Assembly (NCBI GenBank): GCA_033297075.1
Contig: MU858064.1
Location: 186,001 to 250,000, forward strand
Reading direction: 5' to 3'
Length of the DNA: 64,000 bases
Source of the DNA: Rhypophila decipiens
Lineage: Eukaryota; Ascomycota; Sordariomycetes; Sordariales; Naviculisporaceae
Part shown: piece by piece, positions 1-11,068 of the stretch
Numbering within the stretch: position 1 is the first letter of the stretch
Layout: every line of letters begins with the position of its first letter
Program-made: the position numbers and the translations under genes
Notes under the pieces: generated by a model
Told to the model about the DNA's origin: nothing
Databases searched by the model: none
Seen by the model: the letters and a program-made list of their open reading frames with translations, nothing else

Positions 1-63
1 GTCATAATCATCAGCTCTTAATCTCGTCGCCCTACAAAGGACCTTTCCCCAGGCCAGGTCAAT

Positions 64-243
64 ATGAAGCTGAGCCTCACAACTATTGCAGCACTGGCTG
101 CAGTGCTTAGCGCGGCGGCACCAACGAATACCATCACGGGCGTGTGCGCGGGGGGCACGGGGATTTGCAGGGACGGAATGTGTGTCTGCTCCAATGGGTG
201 TGACAGCGGTCTCTGCTGGTGGGATCCCTGCGGGAGATGTTAG
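64..243 (+). CDS. Small secreted 8-cysteine protein (effector-like)
   Basis: Single-exon ORF of 59 residues, shorter than usual ORF cut-offs. Residues 1 to about 19 (MKLSLTTIAALAAVLSAAA) form a clear signal peptide with a hydrophobic core and an Ala-rich cleavage region. The mature peptide of about 40 residues holds eight cysteines spaced C-x6-C-x4-C-x-C-x3-C-x4-C-x4-C-x2-C, ending CWWDPCGRC just before the TAG stop. Even cysteine number, tiny size and a secretion signal are typical of fungal apoplastic effectors and defensin/knottin-like peptides; I recognise no named family. An isolated gene: the next one, a transporter, starts 2.2 kb downstream. The start is the first ATG and gives the signal peptide directly. 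Function unknown; secretion is well supported, effector activity is inference. Confidence 0.75.
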   Translation: MKLSLTTIAALAAVLSAAAPTNTITGVCAGGTGICRDGMCVCSNGCDSGLCWWDPCGRC

Positions 244-2459
244 TCAATGTAGCATGGAGCAGAATTAGTCCTTTGTAAGTTGCCCATAATAGCAGTAAAG
301 GATCTAATCGCTGACTGGAACAACAAGGGAAGAATCCGAACGTCAAAGTGTTCTTTTTTAAACAATGGTGCCAGGATGGGACATGGAAAGCTTCTAGTGG
401 ACAAGATAGGAGTGCATCCTACGAGCAAGTGTGAATAACAACAGCGGAAAAAATGGATAGTCCGGCTTTGTCTTGCCCCGCCTGTGAGCTTGATTCTGGA
501 ATCCCATTCGTATCTCTTCCGTCTTTTCCGGCGTTCAGAAGGCTGCTCATAAGAAACGTGATATTTTCCTGTCTTTGGGAAAGAAGTGGTCATCTGCCGC
601 TCACAAGCCATCTCGACGGCTGACGCCGATATTGCTCTCGCAGCGATCCTTTGAAGATCCGCTCGTCCATGGGCACATGTACGACGATAAACGACAGGAA
701 TACGCGGAAAGTCGGCAAAGAGGGATGGCACAACGCTCACTCAAGAGTGGGTCCAAGATGTCGTCTTCGGCCAGTCGGCCAGCAGTTAAATAGCCGGAAT
801 GAAACTTTGAAGCCCACAGCAAGCACTGAGGATTGCCAGTTCTAGTACGTTGTCTGACTCCAAGTATGAGAAATTTCCATGCTCAAAAGCAAAACCGTCG
901 AGTCGCAAACCAGTGAAACCACAAGATTGAACGACGTCAACGTTGGCTGTTGGTCCTCCCTTCCAGAAGGCCTTGGCCTCCTCTTGGCGCTGCAAAGTTG
1001 CCCGGCAGTCGAGGTCTTGGCCACAAAACAAGCATCAGCGATCAAGCCACTCCCGATGCCAACATGACCCCCCAAACGATCTTTCTCGCTCGACTTTCGG
1101 CAATTAGGACATTAAATTGCTTGGCCGAAACCTGAATTAGGCCGAAAACGCTTGATTAAATCGATTTCGCCTTTATTAAGTCTTGCGTGGGTGGTGTGCT
1201 TTGCTCAGTGTCGTCCCGTCTCTCTTTAGCCTGTTTGAGCTTTTAGGGGGGGTGGACGCGGGATCACAGGTCAGTGATCTTTGCTGCAGTCTGCTCTCTT
1301 GGAGCTTGTTGACATTGATTGAGTGTTGGCTGTGTTGATGTCTCGTCGGATGGTATTATTATACATGAGGAAACTGAAAGAAGACATGAGGGAGTCTCAG
1401 CTGGGGACTTGCTCATCCTATATAATGGCCAGTCAAGCAAGGGAATGCCTTTGACTCTCGAACCAGACCAGGAGATAACCCGGATATACCCAACAAGACG
1501 AAAACACCCGATACCACAGAAAAAAAAGGAGCCGCAGTGGGAACGGCAGAACAAGCTTTCGGCAAGTTCGGACACGACAGATGCCCAGCCCGGACCCGAT
1601 TGGACCGCCTCCCCTCTCCACGCTACATGTCCTCTATCTCGCCCGGGCAGATCTCTTGTCCTTTTGGCAGGTGTGGATGCCAAGGTGAGGGTTTGCGGTC
1701 TCTTGTACTACTCTTGTTGGTTGTTTATTCTTGTTGCCTTTCTCCTTGTCATACACTCCTTGACCCAAAAGTTCCGGTCCAAGTGCAAGCTGGATCAAGA
1801 TGGAGAAGCAGAAAGAACGGCTAAACAAACCATATCCAAAGACCGGTCCCAATATCATCTACCCAGGTCTTTTTTGATCATCCAATGGCAATGGAAAGAC
1901 AACCTGACTGACAAACACGTCGATCCGGGGCTCTCCACAGAACAGAAGCGCGGTTAACTGTCCGCTTCCAACGGGCCGAATGGCAAAACCACCTGCCTGG
2001 TGTACATCTTCCGGACCATTCGCCTACTACCTACCTCCTTGCCTGAACGGGGAGGGCGGTTTTTTGCGTGCAATATGGCATCCAATATCGGCTGGCATGC
2101 GGCTTTCAGCGAGTCCTGTCTGGGTATCCGGAGCATGGGCAACTGGCAAATTTCCTTGTCAAATTGGTCTGTTGAGGGTGGTGCGTACAGCTGCGTATTC
2201 CGGCTCGTTGGGTCCAGTTCATTGGATTGAAGGTTAATACCATTTGCAGCTGAGCTGCTCTGCGTGATATATGCCACCATCAAGAGACAGATTGTCAATG
2301 TCTCATATATGTCTTGCCCCTTTCCCCATGGGACCCTGATATTCACTCTTCTTCCTCTCTTCTCACCTCTGGTCGAGCCTCTCCCGAGTGACAGACGCCA
2401 GTCACCACTCAGCACACCGGTCTCCAGGCTTTCCGTCAAACAGACAGCAAACCGCCAAG
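244..2459. other. Intergenic region, 2.2 kb
   Basis: No convincing gene. ORFs here are short and lack domain features. A TATA-like CTATATAATGG lies near 1418-1428 and pyrimidine-rich stretches lie at 2320-2400, just upstream of the transporter start at 2460; the right half is probably transporter promoter and 5' UTR. Confidence 0.6.
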
Positions 2460-4317
2460 ATGGTCGGCGCCGCAGATGTCGGGTCCGACAACCTCATCCA
2501 TCGCATGGCGATGGATGATCCCATCCCGTGGTACAAGAAACCGAACCTCCGCGCCATGTACCTGCTCTTGTTCCCCTGCGTCATTGGTATCGAGATGACC
2601 TCGGGCTTCGACTCCCAGATTATCAATGCCGCACAGCTTCTCCCGGCATGGAAAGATTACTTTGGCCATCCTACCGGTTCCTACAGCGGTATTCTTGCCG
2701 CCGCGCTGCCTCTTGGTTCGGTCGTCGGTCTCCCGTTTATCCCCATTGTCAATGATACCTTTGGTCGAAGATGGTGCATCATGTTTGGGTCGTGCATCAT
2801 GGTTATTGGAACTATAGTCCAAGGCTTCTCCTACAACGGTTCGTCTTTCTCTCCAAGGCATTTGTTGAAAAAGACCCATGTGCTAACTAGGGGCATGTAC
2901 GCAAACGAAAACAACAGGCGTCATGTACATCCTCGCCAGGGCAATCATCGGCTTCGGTCTCCCCTACGCCATCGTCGCAGGATCCTGTCTCATCGGCGAA
3001 CTCGCCTACCCAAAGGAACGGCCGATTCTCACTTCTCTGTTCAACGCATGTTACTTCCTCGGCGCCATTGTAGCAGCTGGCACGACGTTTGGCACCCAGC
3101 ACATAGCCAACGACTGGTCGTGGCGGATTCCCTCGCTCCTCCAAATGGCACCATCACTGCTCCAAATCTTTTTCGTCTTTTTCCTGCCCGAATCGCCACG
3201 TTACTTGATGAGCAAAGACCGCTACGAAGATGCCAAGCAGGTGCTGATCAAGTATCACGCCGAGGGGAACCCAGAGTCCGAGTTCGTAAAGGCCGAAATC
3301 GTCGAGATCAAGACGACACTCGAAATCGAGATGGAGAATTCCAAGCGCAGCTGGGGCGACATGATTCGCACGGCGGGCATGCGGCGACGTCTGCTGATTG
3401 GGTCCCTGCTCGGCCTGGCTACCCAGTTGTCCGGCAACGTGGTCATCAGCTACTACCTCGGTGACGTGCTCAAGCTGATCGGATACACGGACCCGAGCTT
3501 CCAGGCGCAGTACAACCTGGGCAACCAGTGCTGGAGCTTGGTCTGCGGCGTGAGCGCCGCCTTGGTGGTGATGCGGTTCCGCAGACGGACCATGTATCTG
3601 ACGGGCATTCTGAGCATCTTTGCCGTCTACGTCGCCTGGACGATTTGCAGTGCCGTCTTTGTGAGCAACCACAGCGAGGTGGCCGCTAAGCTGAGCTTGT
3701 TTTGGATTTACGCCTACAGTCCGGCGTATAACCTGTGCTTTAACGCGCTGACTTATAGTGAGTCTCGTCTCTCTGGACATAGTCTTCAGTGCCGAGAGAG
3801 AAGTTGCTAACAGGTGTGGCAGCCTATCTGATCGAAATCTTCCCCTTTGCTCAGCGTGCAAGAGGTATCGCCATCTTCCAGTTCTGGGGCAAGGCTGCGC
3901 AGTTCTTTGGGACCTATGTCAATCCCATTGGTGAGTTCTCATTACTAGTATCTTCTTCCCAGTTGACCATTGACAGCTGCTAATGTCATGGATATAGGCA
4001 CGGGCGCCATCGGCTGGAAATGGCTCCTCGTCTACTGCTGCTGGATTCTGGTCGAGGCAGTGCTCATCTACTTTCTCTGGCCCGAGACATCCGGACGCTC
4101 CCTGGAAGAGCTTGCCTTCTGTGAGTTTTGCCTCGTTCATCTTGCTTCTTTGTCCCAATACGGCAAGAATTGGCGATTAACCATCCTTCCCCATCCAGTG
4201 TTTGAAAAGGACGAATACGCCCGCCGCACCGAAGCCGCACTCGCCAAGACCCTGGCAGGCGGCTCGGACAATGAAGAAAAGAACGTCCAGGCAGTCGAGA
4301 CTGTCGAGAAGGTGTGA
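2460..4317 (+). CDS. MFS sugar transporter (hexose/lactose-permease-like)
   Basis: Five exons: 2460-2838, 2918-3757, 3823-3930, 3998-4120, 4199-4317, giving 522 residues. Introns have standard GT donors (GTTCGT, then three GTGAGT) and AG acceptors; TGCTAAC lies in introns 1 and 2, and all phases match. The protein is a 12-TM plasma-membrane sugar transporter of the major facilitator superfamily: DTFGRR at 99-104 (loop 2-3 signature), PESPR at 217-221 (after TM6), a VEIFP-like LIEIFPF motif followed by RARG, and PETSGRSLEE near 475 (after TM12). It likely imports a sugar by proton symport; the substrate cannot be read from sequence. The acceptor at 3822 is preferred over 3813 because it restores the family's LTYTYL-EIFP segment; the other choice adds three residues. 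Confidence 0.93.
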
Positions 4318-4865
4318 TGGGGATTCGACTGGTCATTCTTTTAGTATCAAATTGGGTTTTTTTTTTGCGCACACAGATGTCCAGGACGTAATGGTGATGA
4401 TGAGTTGCGACGGGCCGTTGTGATAGGTACGGAAGTACGGGTATGCGCGGATTAGATACCGAGAAAGGGGCCGGGTACCTGGAGGTAACAGTGGGGGCGG
4501 CCCTAAACCGGTGGTGAGGCTTCGGGAAGGATTGTTTCCGGCATGCATGGGATGAGTTGGGGCACCAGACGCCCCTGAGTAAGCAGGCAGAAGTCTTTTT
4601 CAGCTTCCTATCTCAATGTAATGATTCACGTCTCTCAAATAAAAAATGATGAAATTAGACATGACAGAACCAGGAGATGATATTACAAGACGTGATTCCA
4701 AAGGATATTCTTTCCGCATTTGGGATCTGACTGTTCGGATGCAAGTCTATCCGATCCGGACCATACTTGTATCATGACTAGTGATGACGAATTACACCGT
4801 CCGTATCCAATGCCATGTTTAGTCTAAAGACATGATGGCTCACATGCAAGGGAACCTTGGAGTCA
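4318..4865. other. Intergenic region between convergent genes
   Basis: 3' ends of the transporter (plus) and the secreted protein (minus) face each other here. No ORF with family features, no tRNA. A short T-run at 4358-4366 follows the transporter stop. Confidence 0.6.
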
Positions 4866-5863
4866 TTAACCCTCATATCCCTGCAGAGTGCTGCAATTCA
4901 GCGAGTTGACCTCGATAAAGGCTGTATCAATCTGCACGCCAAAGTAGTCCATTCCCCGTCCCTTCTTGACCTTCTCCATGGGCGGCAGATTGGCCGAGAT
5001 ACTGCCCCTAACATATCGCGGCTCAAAGGGCGCCTGGGACAGACTGGTGTTGAAGAGCCGGATCTGCAGGTCACAAGCCACGCCGTCCCCAAAGATGGGC
5101 TGGTTGGTGATGTTCTTGAAGAATTCCAGCGGGTAGGGCGATTTGTTCTGGTTGGGCAGTGGCGTAAACTGCATCTCGACATGGGTGTTGGGGTTGGATC
5201 CGTTCACAGCAACCGAGCTGCTCTTGCCGTACGTGTCTCTTTTGAATGGAGGGGACTTGACGTAGCGGTAGGCGTTACATTCGGGGTCAAATCTCGCCGG
5301 GTGGACGGTCTGGCCGTACTTTTCAGCCTCTGTAATGGCCGCAATGTTATTGTACGATATGAGCTGGGTGGGCGTCCACGTGAAGGAAGTGTATCCATCA
5401 CCAAGCAGGTCGATGAATGGAAAGGAGAAGGCCGCTTTCTTTTACGAGGATCTCGTGTCAGCGACAAATGCCAGAAAGAACAGTCCCCCCCGACAGATAG
5501 GGTACAAGACTTACCTGAAAGTCGGGAAATGGAAAATTTAACGGCCGTCACTTGTATATCATGGTCTAGAGCAAACTGCATAAAGACTGGATATTTGTCT
5601 GGTGGAAAGTCGGGCAGCAAGGCCCGGTATGGCCTGGTCAGAATCTTCCACTTGGAGGGGAGCATCTTCCGGGCCACTCTCAAGGGAATCGGCACGACTG
5701 CAATAGTGACGTTGAGCGTTCCTGTAGGCAGTTCCGGATACTGTTGGGCAATTGGGTTTGGCTGAGAGAGCGAGACGCAGCCATCTTGGCCGAGCGCTGG
5801 TGGTACGGCGCCAAGAACAAGGCCCGTCACAAGAGCAAAGACAGTCTGCAATGCCATGTTCAT
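4866..5863 (-). CDS. Secreted protein of unknown function
   Basis: Two exons on the minus strand, 5863-5515 and 5434-4866, joined by an 80-nt intron (donor GTAAGT, branch-like GCTGAC, acceptor ending AAAG; phase 1 on both sides), giving 305 residues. The N-terminus MNMALQTVFALVTGLVLG then AVPPALGQ is a good signal peptide; an in-frame ATG 24 nt upstream (5887) is an alternative start. Several N-glycosylation sequons (NVT, NNI-type, NIT, NTS, NCS) and three cysteines fit an extracellular protein. The motif LPSKWKILTRPYRALLPDFP and the PFIDLLGDGYTSF segment look conserved, and the overall beta-rich layout reminds me of the acetoacetate-decarboxylase-like barrel, but no catalytic lysine motif is evident. 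Function not assigned. Confidence 0.75.
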
Positions 5864-5887
5864 GTTGGAGGGCGCCTGTAGCTTCAT

Positions 5888-6571
5888 GCCCAGTCTTTGT
5901 GTGTCCTCCGAGGTCTTTCGACTCGGGATGTTGACGATGGAAGTGGCACTCGGAGAGGTGAAGTTGAATTTCACATCAAGGAGGATGGGGGAACAAGGTG
6001 GTTATATTCTCGGTCCTCCCAGGTACAAGGTCGCGTATCGCGTTACACCAGGCACCCGGGAAACATGCCAACATTCCAGCCTCCACCCTTGTGTTTCTGC
6101 TGGGTTACCCCTGAAGGGCATGCCCCATTGGTCTGCAGACCATTCATCATGGTTACCGAATCAATACACGCGCGGGTAAGCCTGCGGATAAGCTTGCGGA
6201 GATGCGGATTGCACATGTACCAGAACGTAAGTTTGGAGCATGCGACCCTCCATGGGGGCCGCAGGGGCGAGGGGGGGACGTTGAAAAAACAAAAGGAAAC
6301 AAAAAAGACATGCTTTCCGGTGTGGCTTGGATCCGAAACAAAAGTACCAACCGTTTAATGTACATAATTTAATCTCGGGAACAGTCAGAGCCGTGGCCTC
6401 GCACGGAACACAAGCTACCAAAACATCCATGTTTTTCCCACTCGGAAACAAACCAGCAGCCCTATGACAGTAGGGCGTGCGTTGACGTAGGGAAGTTTTC
6501 TATAATAAGCAAGAATAAACAGGCACTACTACATTCGTATACGGGCAGTAGTCCAATTTGACTTTGCAGCC
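5888..6571. other. Intergenic region
   Basis: Upstream of the secreted-protein gene (minus) and downstream of the ankyrin gene (minus). No gene seen; purine/G-rich stretch around 6260-6300. Confidence 0.55.
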
Positions 6572-6812
6572 AGAGGCCTTTATTCGAGCCAGTCAAGGTA
6601 TTTATTCAACCCAGTCAACGTATTTATTCGAGTCAGTTAGGGCATCCATTTGAGCAAGTCATGGTATTTACTCAAGCCTGTCAAGTCCTTTACTCCAGTG
6701 TACCAAAGCATTTTTTTCGACCCAGTTAAGGCATTTATTAGAGCCAGCAAAAGCATTATAAATTAATCCAGCTAGTTAAAGCCTCTACTCCAGTCCAGTC
6801 AAGGCATCTATG
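6572..6812. repeat. Degenerate tandem repeat, about 22-23 bp unit
   Basis: About ten imperfect head-to-tail copies of a unit like CCAGTCAAGGTATTTATTC, e.g. at 6590, 6612, 6635, 6657, 6680 and 6723, more diverged to the right. The array runs into the stop codon (6810-6808) of the ankyrin gene, so its last unit overlaps coding sequence. It is AT-rich compared with the neighbouring genes. Confidence 0.7.
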
Positions 6813-9355
6813 ATCTCTTCCGACCAGCAATGGCAAGGTAGTAGTTGTCATCTACTGTTACATGCACTCGCCATCGTCGTACACCCGCCCGTCTTCCCAG
6901 TTCAGCAGGGCTGACCTCGTCGGTTAGAGGACAAGTGCACTGCCGAGGTTTGCGCTTCCTTGGAACCCCGTTAGCAAACACTATCTGGTTCGGACAGGAT
7001 TGGAAGCAAAAGTCGCGAATAAAAAACTTGCGACAGTTTCTCGGGGCGCTGCCGGTGTATAGCACGCTAGGAAAGACCAGAGACTGCCTGACGCTGCGGA
7101 ATAGCCTCCCAAGCCCTCGCTCTAATTCTTGCTTCTTGTCGGGCCCGGCTTGTTTTGCTTCGTGCCTCGCAACGAGACGGAATATCTTCAGACCCGCAAG
7201 CCTCAGACGTGGATGACTAGAGTTGAGCAGCATGATTGCCGGGTACATTGTAACATTTGCGCATTCCAGCTTCATATACGGGGTGATGGGCATCTTGATC
7301 ACCTTCAGCCCTTCCTCGGGCCTCTGCACGATAGCCCCATGCTGGAGAAGTTCGACGATGCTGTCTCGAATTCGAGATAGCTTCTCGATGGATGCGCTTT
7401 GGTTATAAGGAGGGAAGCAGCGACCAGGGGAAGGGCGCTGGCCAGCCCAGACGTGGCGGAAATAAACGGCCATCAAGAGAGCAAGCGGTGTGGCACCGTG
7501 GGCGTCCTTGTAGTTGACGTCCGCACCGCACTTGATAAGCCGCGCAGCTAACCCCTTCACCGTTCGCCAGTGGCCGTCTGACAGATGGCTGACCGCACAG
7601 AGGCCAAGCAGGCTTGTTATCCTTAGACGCATAAGGTAATGCTGTGGTATACAGGAGTTGAGGTCGATGCCGGGGCACCTTTTCACGAGTCGGCGGACAA
7701 ATCGATTGCGTTGTTTTCTCCATGTCTTGCCGACACCGCTCCAATGTTGGGGCCCGCAGTCGAATGGCACGACTGGGTAGACGGCGTGCTGAAGAGTGCT
7801 GGCTGCGTCCTCAATGACACCCTTGCTTCGCGACCTTTGTATCCCGGCAATCTCAGCTCCGAGCTCAAGGAGAGTAAAGACCGACTCCCACTTGCCTCGT
7901 CTTACGGCCGCCCCCAGGGGTGTCAAGAGAGGGGCGGTGGACATGCCGCTATAGTATTCATTGTAGTTGTACCTTTTGTCAACGTCTGCTCCAAGCTCGA
8001 CCAGGACTCGAAGAGTTTCGGCGTTGCTCTCGCTGGAGACTGCGGCATAATGGAGAGGGTAGCCGGCGTAACCCCAGCGGTTGACAATGTCGGTTGGTTC
8101 ATGTACCAGGGCCGCGCTCGATGTGAATGGCACATCCGACTCGGGGACAGCCCACCCGCCATCTGCTCGCTCTGCAGCCTTCTGTACCATTAACGGCAGG
8201 AGAGTATGGTGGCCAAAAGCGGCGGCGGTGTGGATTGCCCCGAACATGGCGCGGAACTGCTTGTTGGTTTCAGATGCTCCGGGGCCGCTGCGGACCTTTG
8301 GTGGGAATTGCCCGTCTTCCATTGCAAAGGGGGCTCCGTGTCTCAGAAGCAGTTCGGCCGTCGATGAATGCTTCCGACACAAGGCCAAGTGGAGAGGATA
8401 CCATCCCCGAACCTGTGTCGGACCGGCAGGTGGGAGTGGGGGACTTCCCATGTCGTCTTCAACTGCTCCAGCGCAAGCACAAAGCCCTGCTGCCGTGGTT
8501 ATGAGCGAAGCGCCATGGTCCAGTAGACACTGGACGATTTCGTCGAACCCATTGCTCGAAGCATGATGAATGGCACCAGCAGCAATGGAATTGATCACGG
8601 TCAAGCCGCCCTAAACAGCTCCCATTGTTAGTCTCTATCAAATACATGCTGTTTAGTAAAGTTGTAGACAGGGGGATTGAGTTAGAAGAATCCTACTCGC
8701 CCATCCCCCTTTTACTGCTGGCCATAAAAGAAACCTTTTTTCGCAGTAAATAGCCACAATTTCCTGGTAACCCGCCATCAACACCAACCACCACTGCTGT
8801 CACCACCACTGCTGTCGACTTTGTTAACCACAGTGATGAATGACGATGTTGACTGTGTTGAGCCCTCCAAACCAAGAAAGTCATCACGGAGCTCAAGTAA
8901 TAGTGGCGACAACAGTGGTGGCGACATATTAGTGTCACTGCACTGGCAACCAGCTGTTTGGACCCTAACCTTTGGGGGGGAGGGGGGGGGGGGGGGGGAA
9001 TGAGAGCAGTAAAATGGGCATGTGCGCGTGGGATTACTCTCAAGTTATCAACTCTTACTGTGAGCGGAAAGATTACAGCTTGATGCTTGAAATCCACATC
9101 CTCGCCGTACTGTAACGCCTTTTGAACTGTCCCGAGTCGACCAACTTCGGCCCCCCAGACCAAGGCCGATAGGCGATTGGTTTTTTTGCATTGGACGTTG
9201 AACTTGTAGAGCATCGGCTCGAAAACGTCGTGGAGTCGGCGCGAAACCCGAGTCAGCGAGGAGAGGGCGGGGAATGCATTGCTTTTTTTCAGCTCGTCTC
9301 CGATCATTAAGAGGATCTCGGTAGGAGTGTCCTTTGTCAGGTGGTCGCGACTCAT
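6808..9355 (-). CDS. F-box-like/ankyrin-repeat protein (copy 1, intact)
   Basis: Two exons on the minus strand, 9355-9059 and 8610-6808, with a 448-nt intron (donor GTAAGA, acceptor TTTAG; phase 0), giving 699 residues. Residues about 8-50 (TPTEILLMIGDEL ... LHDVFEPMLY) match the degenerate F-box-like leader seen on many ascomycete ankyrin proteins. After it come ankyrin repeats: LSALVWGAEVGRLGTVQKAL, IHHASSNGFDEIVQCLLDHG, YPLHLALCRKHSSTAELLLR, HYAAVSSESNAETLRVLVEL, LGAAVRRGKWESVFTLLELG and later ones to about residue 530. Such proteins are taken to be substrate adaptors or recognition scaffolds; the partner is unknown. A TATATATA box (9471-9479 on the plus strand) and a (GA)n tract lie upstream. 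The intron is long for a fungus and holds a poly-C run on the coding strand. Related to the two plus-strand genes that follow. Confidence 0.85.
8974..8998. repeat. G homopolymer inside intron
   Basis: A G-run of about 25 bases broken by one A, within the intron of the minus-strand ankyrin gene (poly-C on the coding strand). Length may be unreliable for technical reasons. Confidence 0.8.
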
Positions 9356-9426
9356 GATATTCTGAAGAAGTACTGAATGTTGAAAGGTAAGATGAGTAGG
9401 TGGAAAGATTGTATTGAAGATAAAGA

Positions 9427-9448
9427 AGAGAGAGAGAGAGAGAGAGAG
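9427..9448. repeat. (AG)n microsatellite in 5' UTR
   Basis: Eleven AG units between the TATA-like element at 9471-9479 and the ATG at 9355 of the minus-strand ankyrin gene, so most likely transcribed 5' leader (CT-rich on the coding strand, common in fungal promoters). Confidence 0.8.
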
Positions 9449-9948
9449 GCTCCCAGGGGGAGGGCTCTCGATATATATACATGGATGGCCTGTAAAGACC
9501 GTATAGTTCAGGGCGTATGCCCTATTTCCTTCAACACTGAAAAGACCCTTGACGGCCATTATCAGGTTGTCAAGAAGAAAGTTCAACTTTTGTTGTTCTA
9601 GGGCTTGCTTGCCCTGCCCTGGTTCTCTTCTTTGTGTTGAGAAAATTTGTGTGAACTTTAATATTTGGGCACTTCCCAGAGTGGTACACTGGGCTTGCTG
9701 GCTTTAATGTTGTGGATCTTCTCGCTTCAATTGCGCAGCCATGATGATTCTCCAAGACTCGTAGAGCCCATGAAAAGTTGAACTTTTGTTCTGGGGCTTG
9801 TCTTGGTTCTCCAGCTGTTTCAGTTTCGGAAGGCAGAAGCATCATCAAACCTTATTACCTGCATGTGATGATCAAATTTTCTGCTTTCCATCACATGCAG
9901 AGGAACATCCTTTCCAACCGAAACTTGAATACCTACTTACATGAACAA

Positions 9949-10077
9949 CCTTCCCATCTTTCATGACAGGACCATCCCATCTTTCACGACACGACCATCC
10001 CATCTTTCACGACACGACCATCCCATCTTTCACGACACGACCATCCCATCTTTCACGACACGACCATCCATCTTTGG
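9949..10077. repeat. 23-bp minisatellite between the ankyrin paralogues
   Basis: Four perfect 23-bp units (starting 9972, 9995, 10018, 10041; unit begins CCATCCCATCTTTCACGAC), one diverged unit before them (9949) and a partial one after (10064). It ends about 25 bp before the ATG of the plus-strand ankyrin gene at 10102, so it sits in its 5' leader or core promoter. Confidence 0.95.
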
Positions 10078-10101
10078 ACCGAGCCTACAGTAATTCATGT
10101 C

Positions 10102-10888
10102 ATGGCCTCGACAACAGATCCACAACCCGCCGCCATGTTGGCGGAGACGCCTCCGTTGTTCAACCCGAACCGGCTCCATGGACCCATCAAGGGCTTGAAC
10201 TATCTGGGCAACGAAGTGCCCACGGAAATCTCGGCCATGATTTGGGAGAGTCTGCTGGACGAGGGCGTCCGTTCTAGTCTCGCCGGACTTGCCATGTTAT
10301 CGTGCACATGTCGCCAGCTGCAGCAGAGGGTCGAGCCTCTCCTTTATCAAAGGGGCGGCAAGATGATTGAGGAGGAGCTGAGGAAGAAGCTGAAGAAGGA
10401 GCTCAATCAAGAGCTCATCAGGGAAGGGGATGGTTGGTGTCCGTATGCGGCTAAGCTCGGGCAAGAAGCTGAAGCCAATCAAAGACAGCGACCTAGCCCC
10501 CATTCTCTGGGGGGCAAAGCGCGGCTCCCTCGCCACGGTCAATAAAGCCATAAAGTATGGCGCAGACGTCGACGCATCGTATGGCCTCGACACGGATCTT
10601 GGCCTGCAAAGTGAAAGCGCTGCCCCTATCCACTGGGCGGTCGTAGCGGGTCACAACGAGGTGGTCGAGTCACTTTTGCGGGCGGGTGCCAGCCTGGGCA
10701 ACGGCTCGTTTGGTCTCTGCAACTGCTTAAGAAATTCCGTGTGGAGCGGTGTGAAATTACATGATGGAGAGGGAATGTGCAGGGCTGATTTATGGCTCCC
10801 CCTTCACCTCGCCAGCTTTTTTTCTCTTGACTTTTGGTGGCTGAAATCAATCATGCTTTGGGGCCGCAAAAACTCTATTGGGAGATGA
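10102..10888 (+). CDS. Short F-box-like/ankyrin protein (copy 2, probably truncated)
   Basis: Proposed exons 10102-10442 and 10489-10888, giving 246 residues. The 46-nt intron (GTATGC ... AAAGACAG) is short but repairs the reading frame exactly (phase 2); a donor at 10438 is also in phase. Residues about 35-75 (VPTEISAMIWESLL ... LQQRVEPLLYQRG) are the F-box-like leader; then a Lys/Glu-rich helix (EEELRKKLKKELNQELIREG); then two ankyrin repeats (LAPILWGAKRGSLATVNKAI; PIHWAVVAGHNEVVESLLRA). The repeat series breaks off at LWLPLHLASFF, where the minus-strand paralogue continues for some 400 residues more, so this copy looks 3'-truncated. If the intron is not real, the gene is frameshifted. The minisatellite abuts its start. 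Confidence 0.6.
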
Positions 10889-11068
10889 CGGGTTCTGCAC
10901 ATTATTTCAACTTGTCTCCTCCTCTCCCTCGGCTGCTTTCTTTCCTCCTCCCTCTCATCCGTCAACTTCTCCAGCTCGGGTTACAAAACCTTGCACCACG
11001 ATTCACCTTGTGACATCAATTTCACCTGACCCCGTTTTTTTGCCGGCTACATTGGCACATTCTCAGCC

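Noticed and set aside
1319..1957. 212-residue plus-strand ORF upstream of the transporter
   Set aside because: Low-complexity composition, no domain or signal peptide, overlapping ORFs of similar length in other frames; most likely promoter/leader sequence.
5497..5515. Reading the secreted-protein exon on past the donor in the same frame to 5204
   Set aside because: The open frame beyond 5515 becomes Ser/Arg/Thr-rich; GTAAGT and the in-phase second exon explain the locus better.
8693..9586. 297-residue minus-strand ORF with poly-Pro and His-rich stretch
   Set aside because: Its left part is the ankyrin-gene intron read through (poly-C gives poly-Pro); only 9355-9059 is coding.
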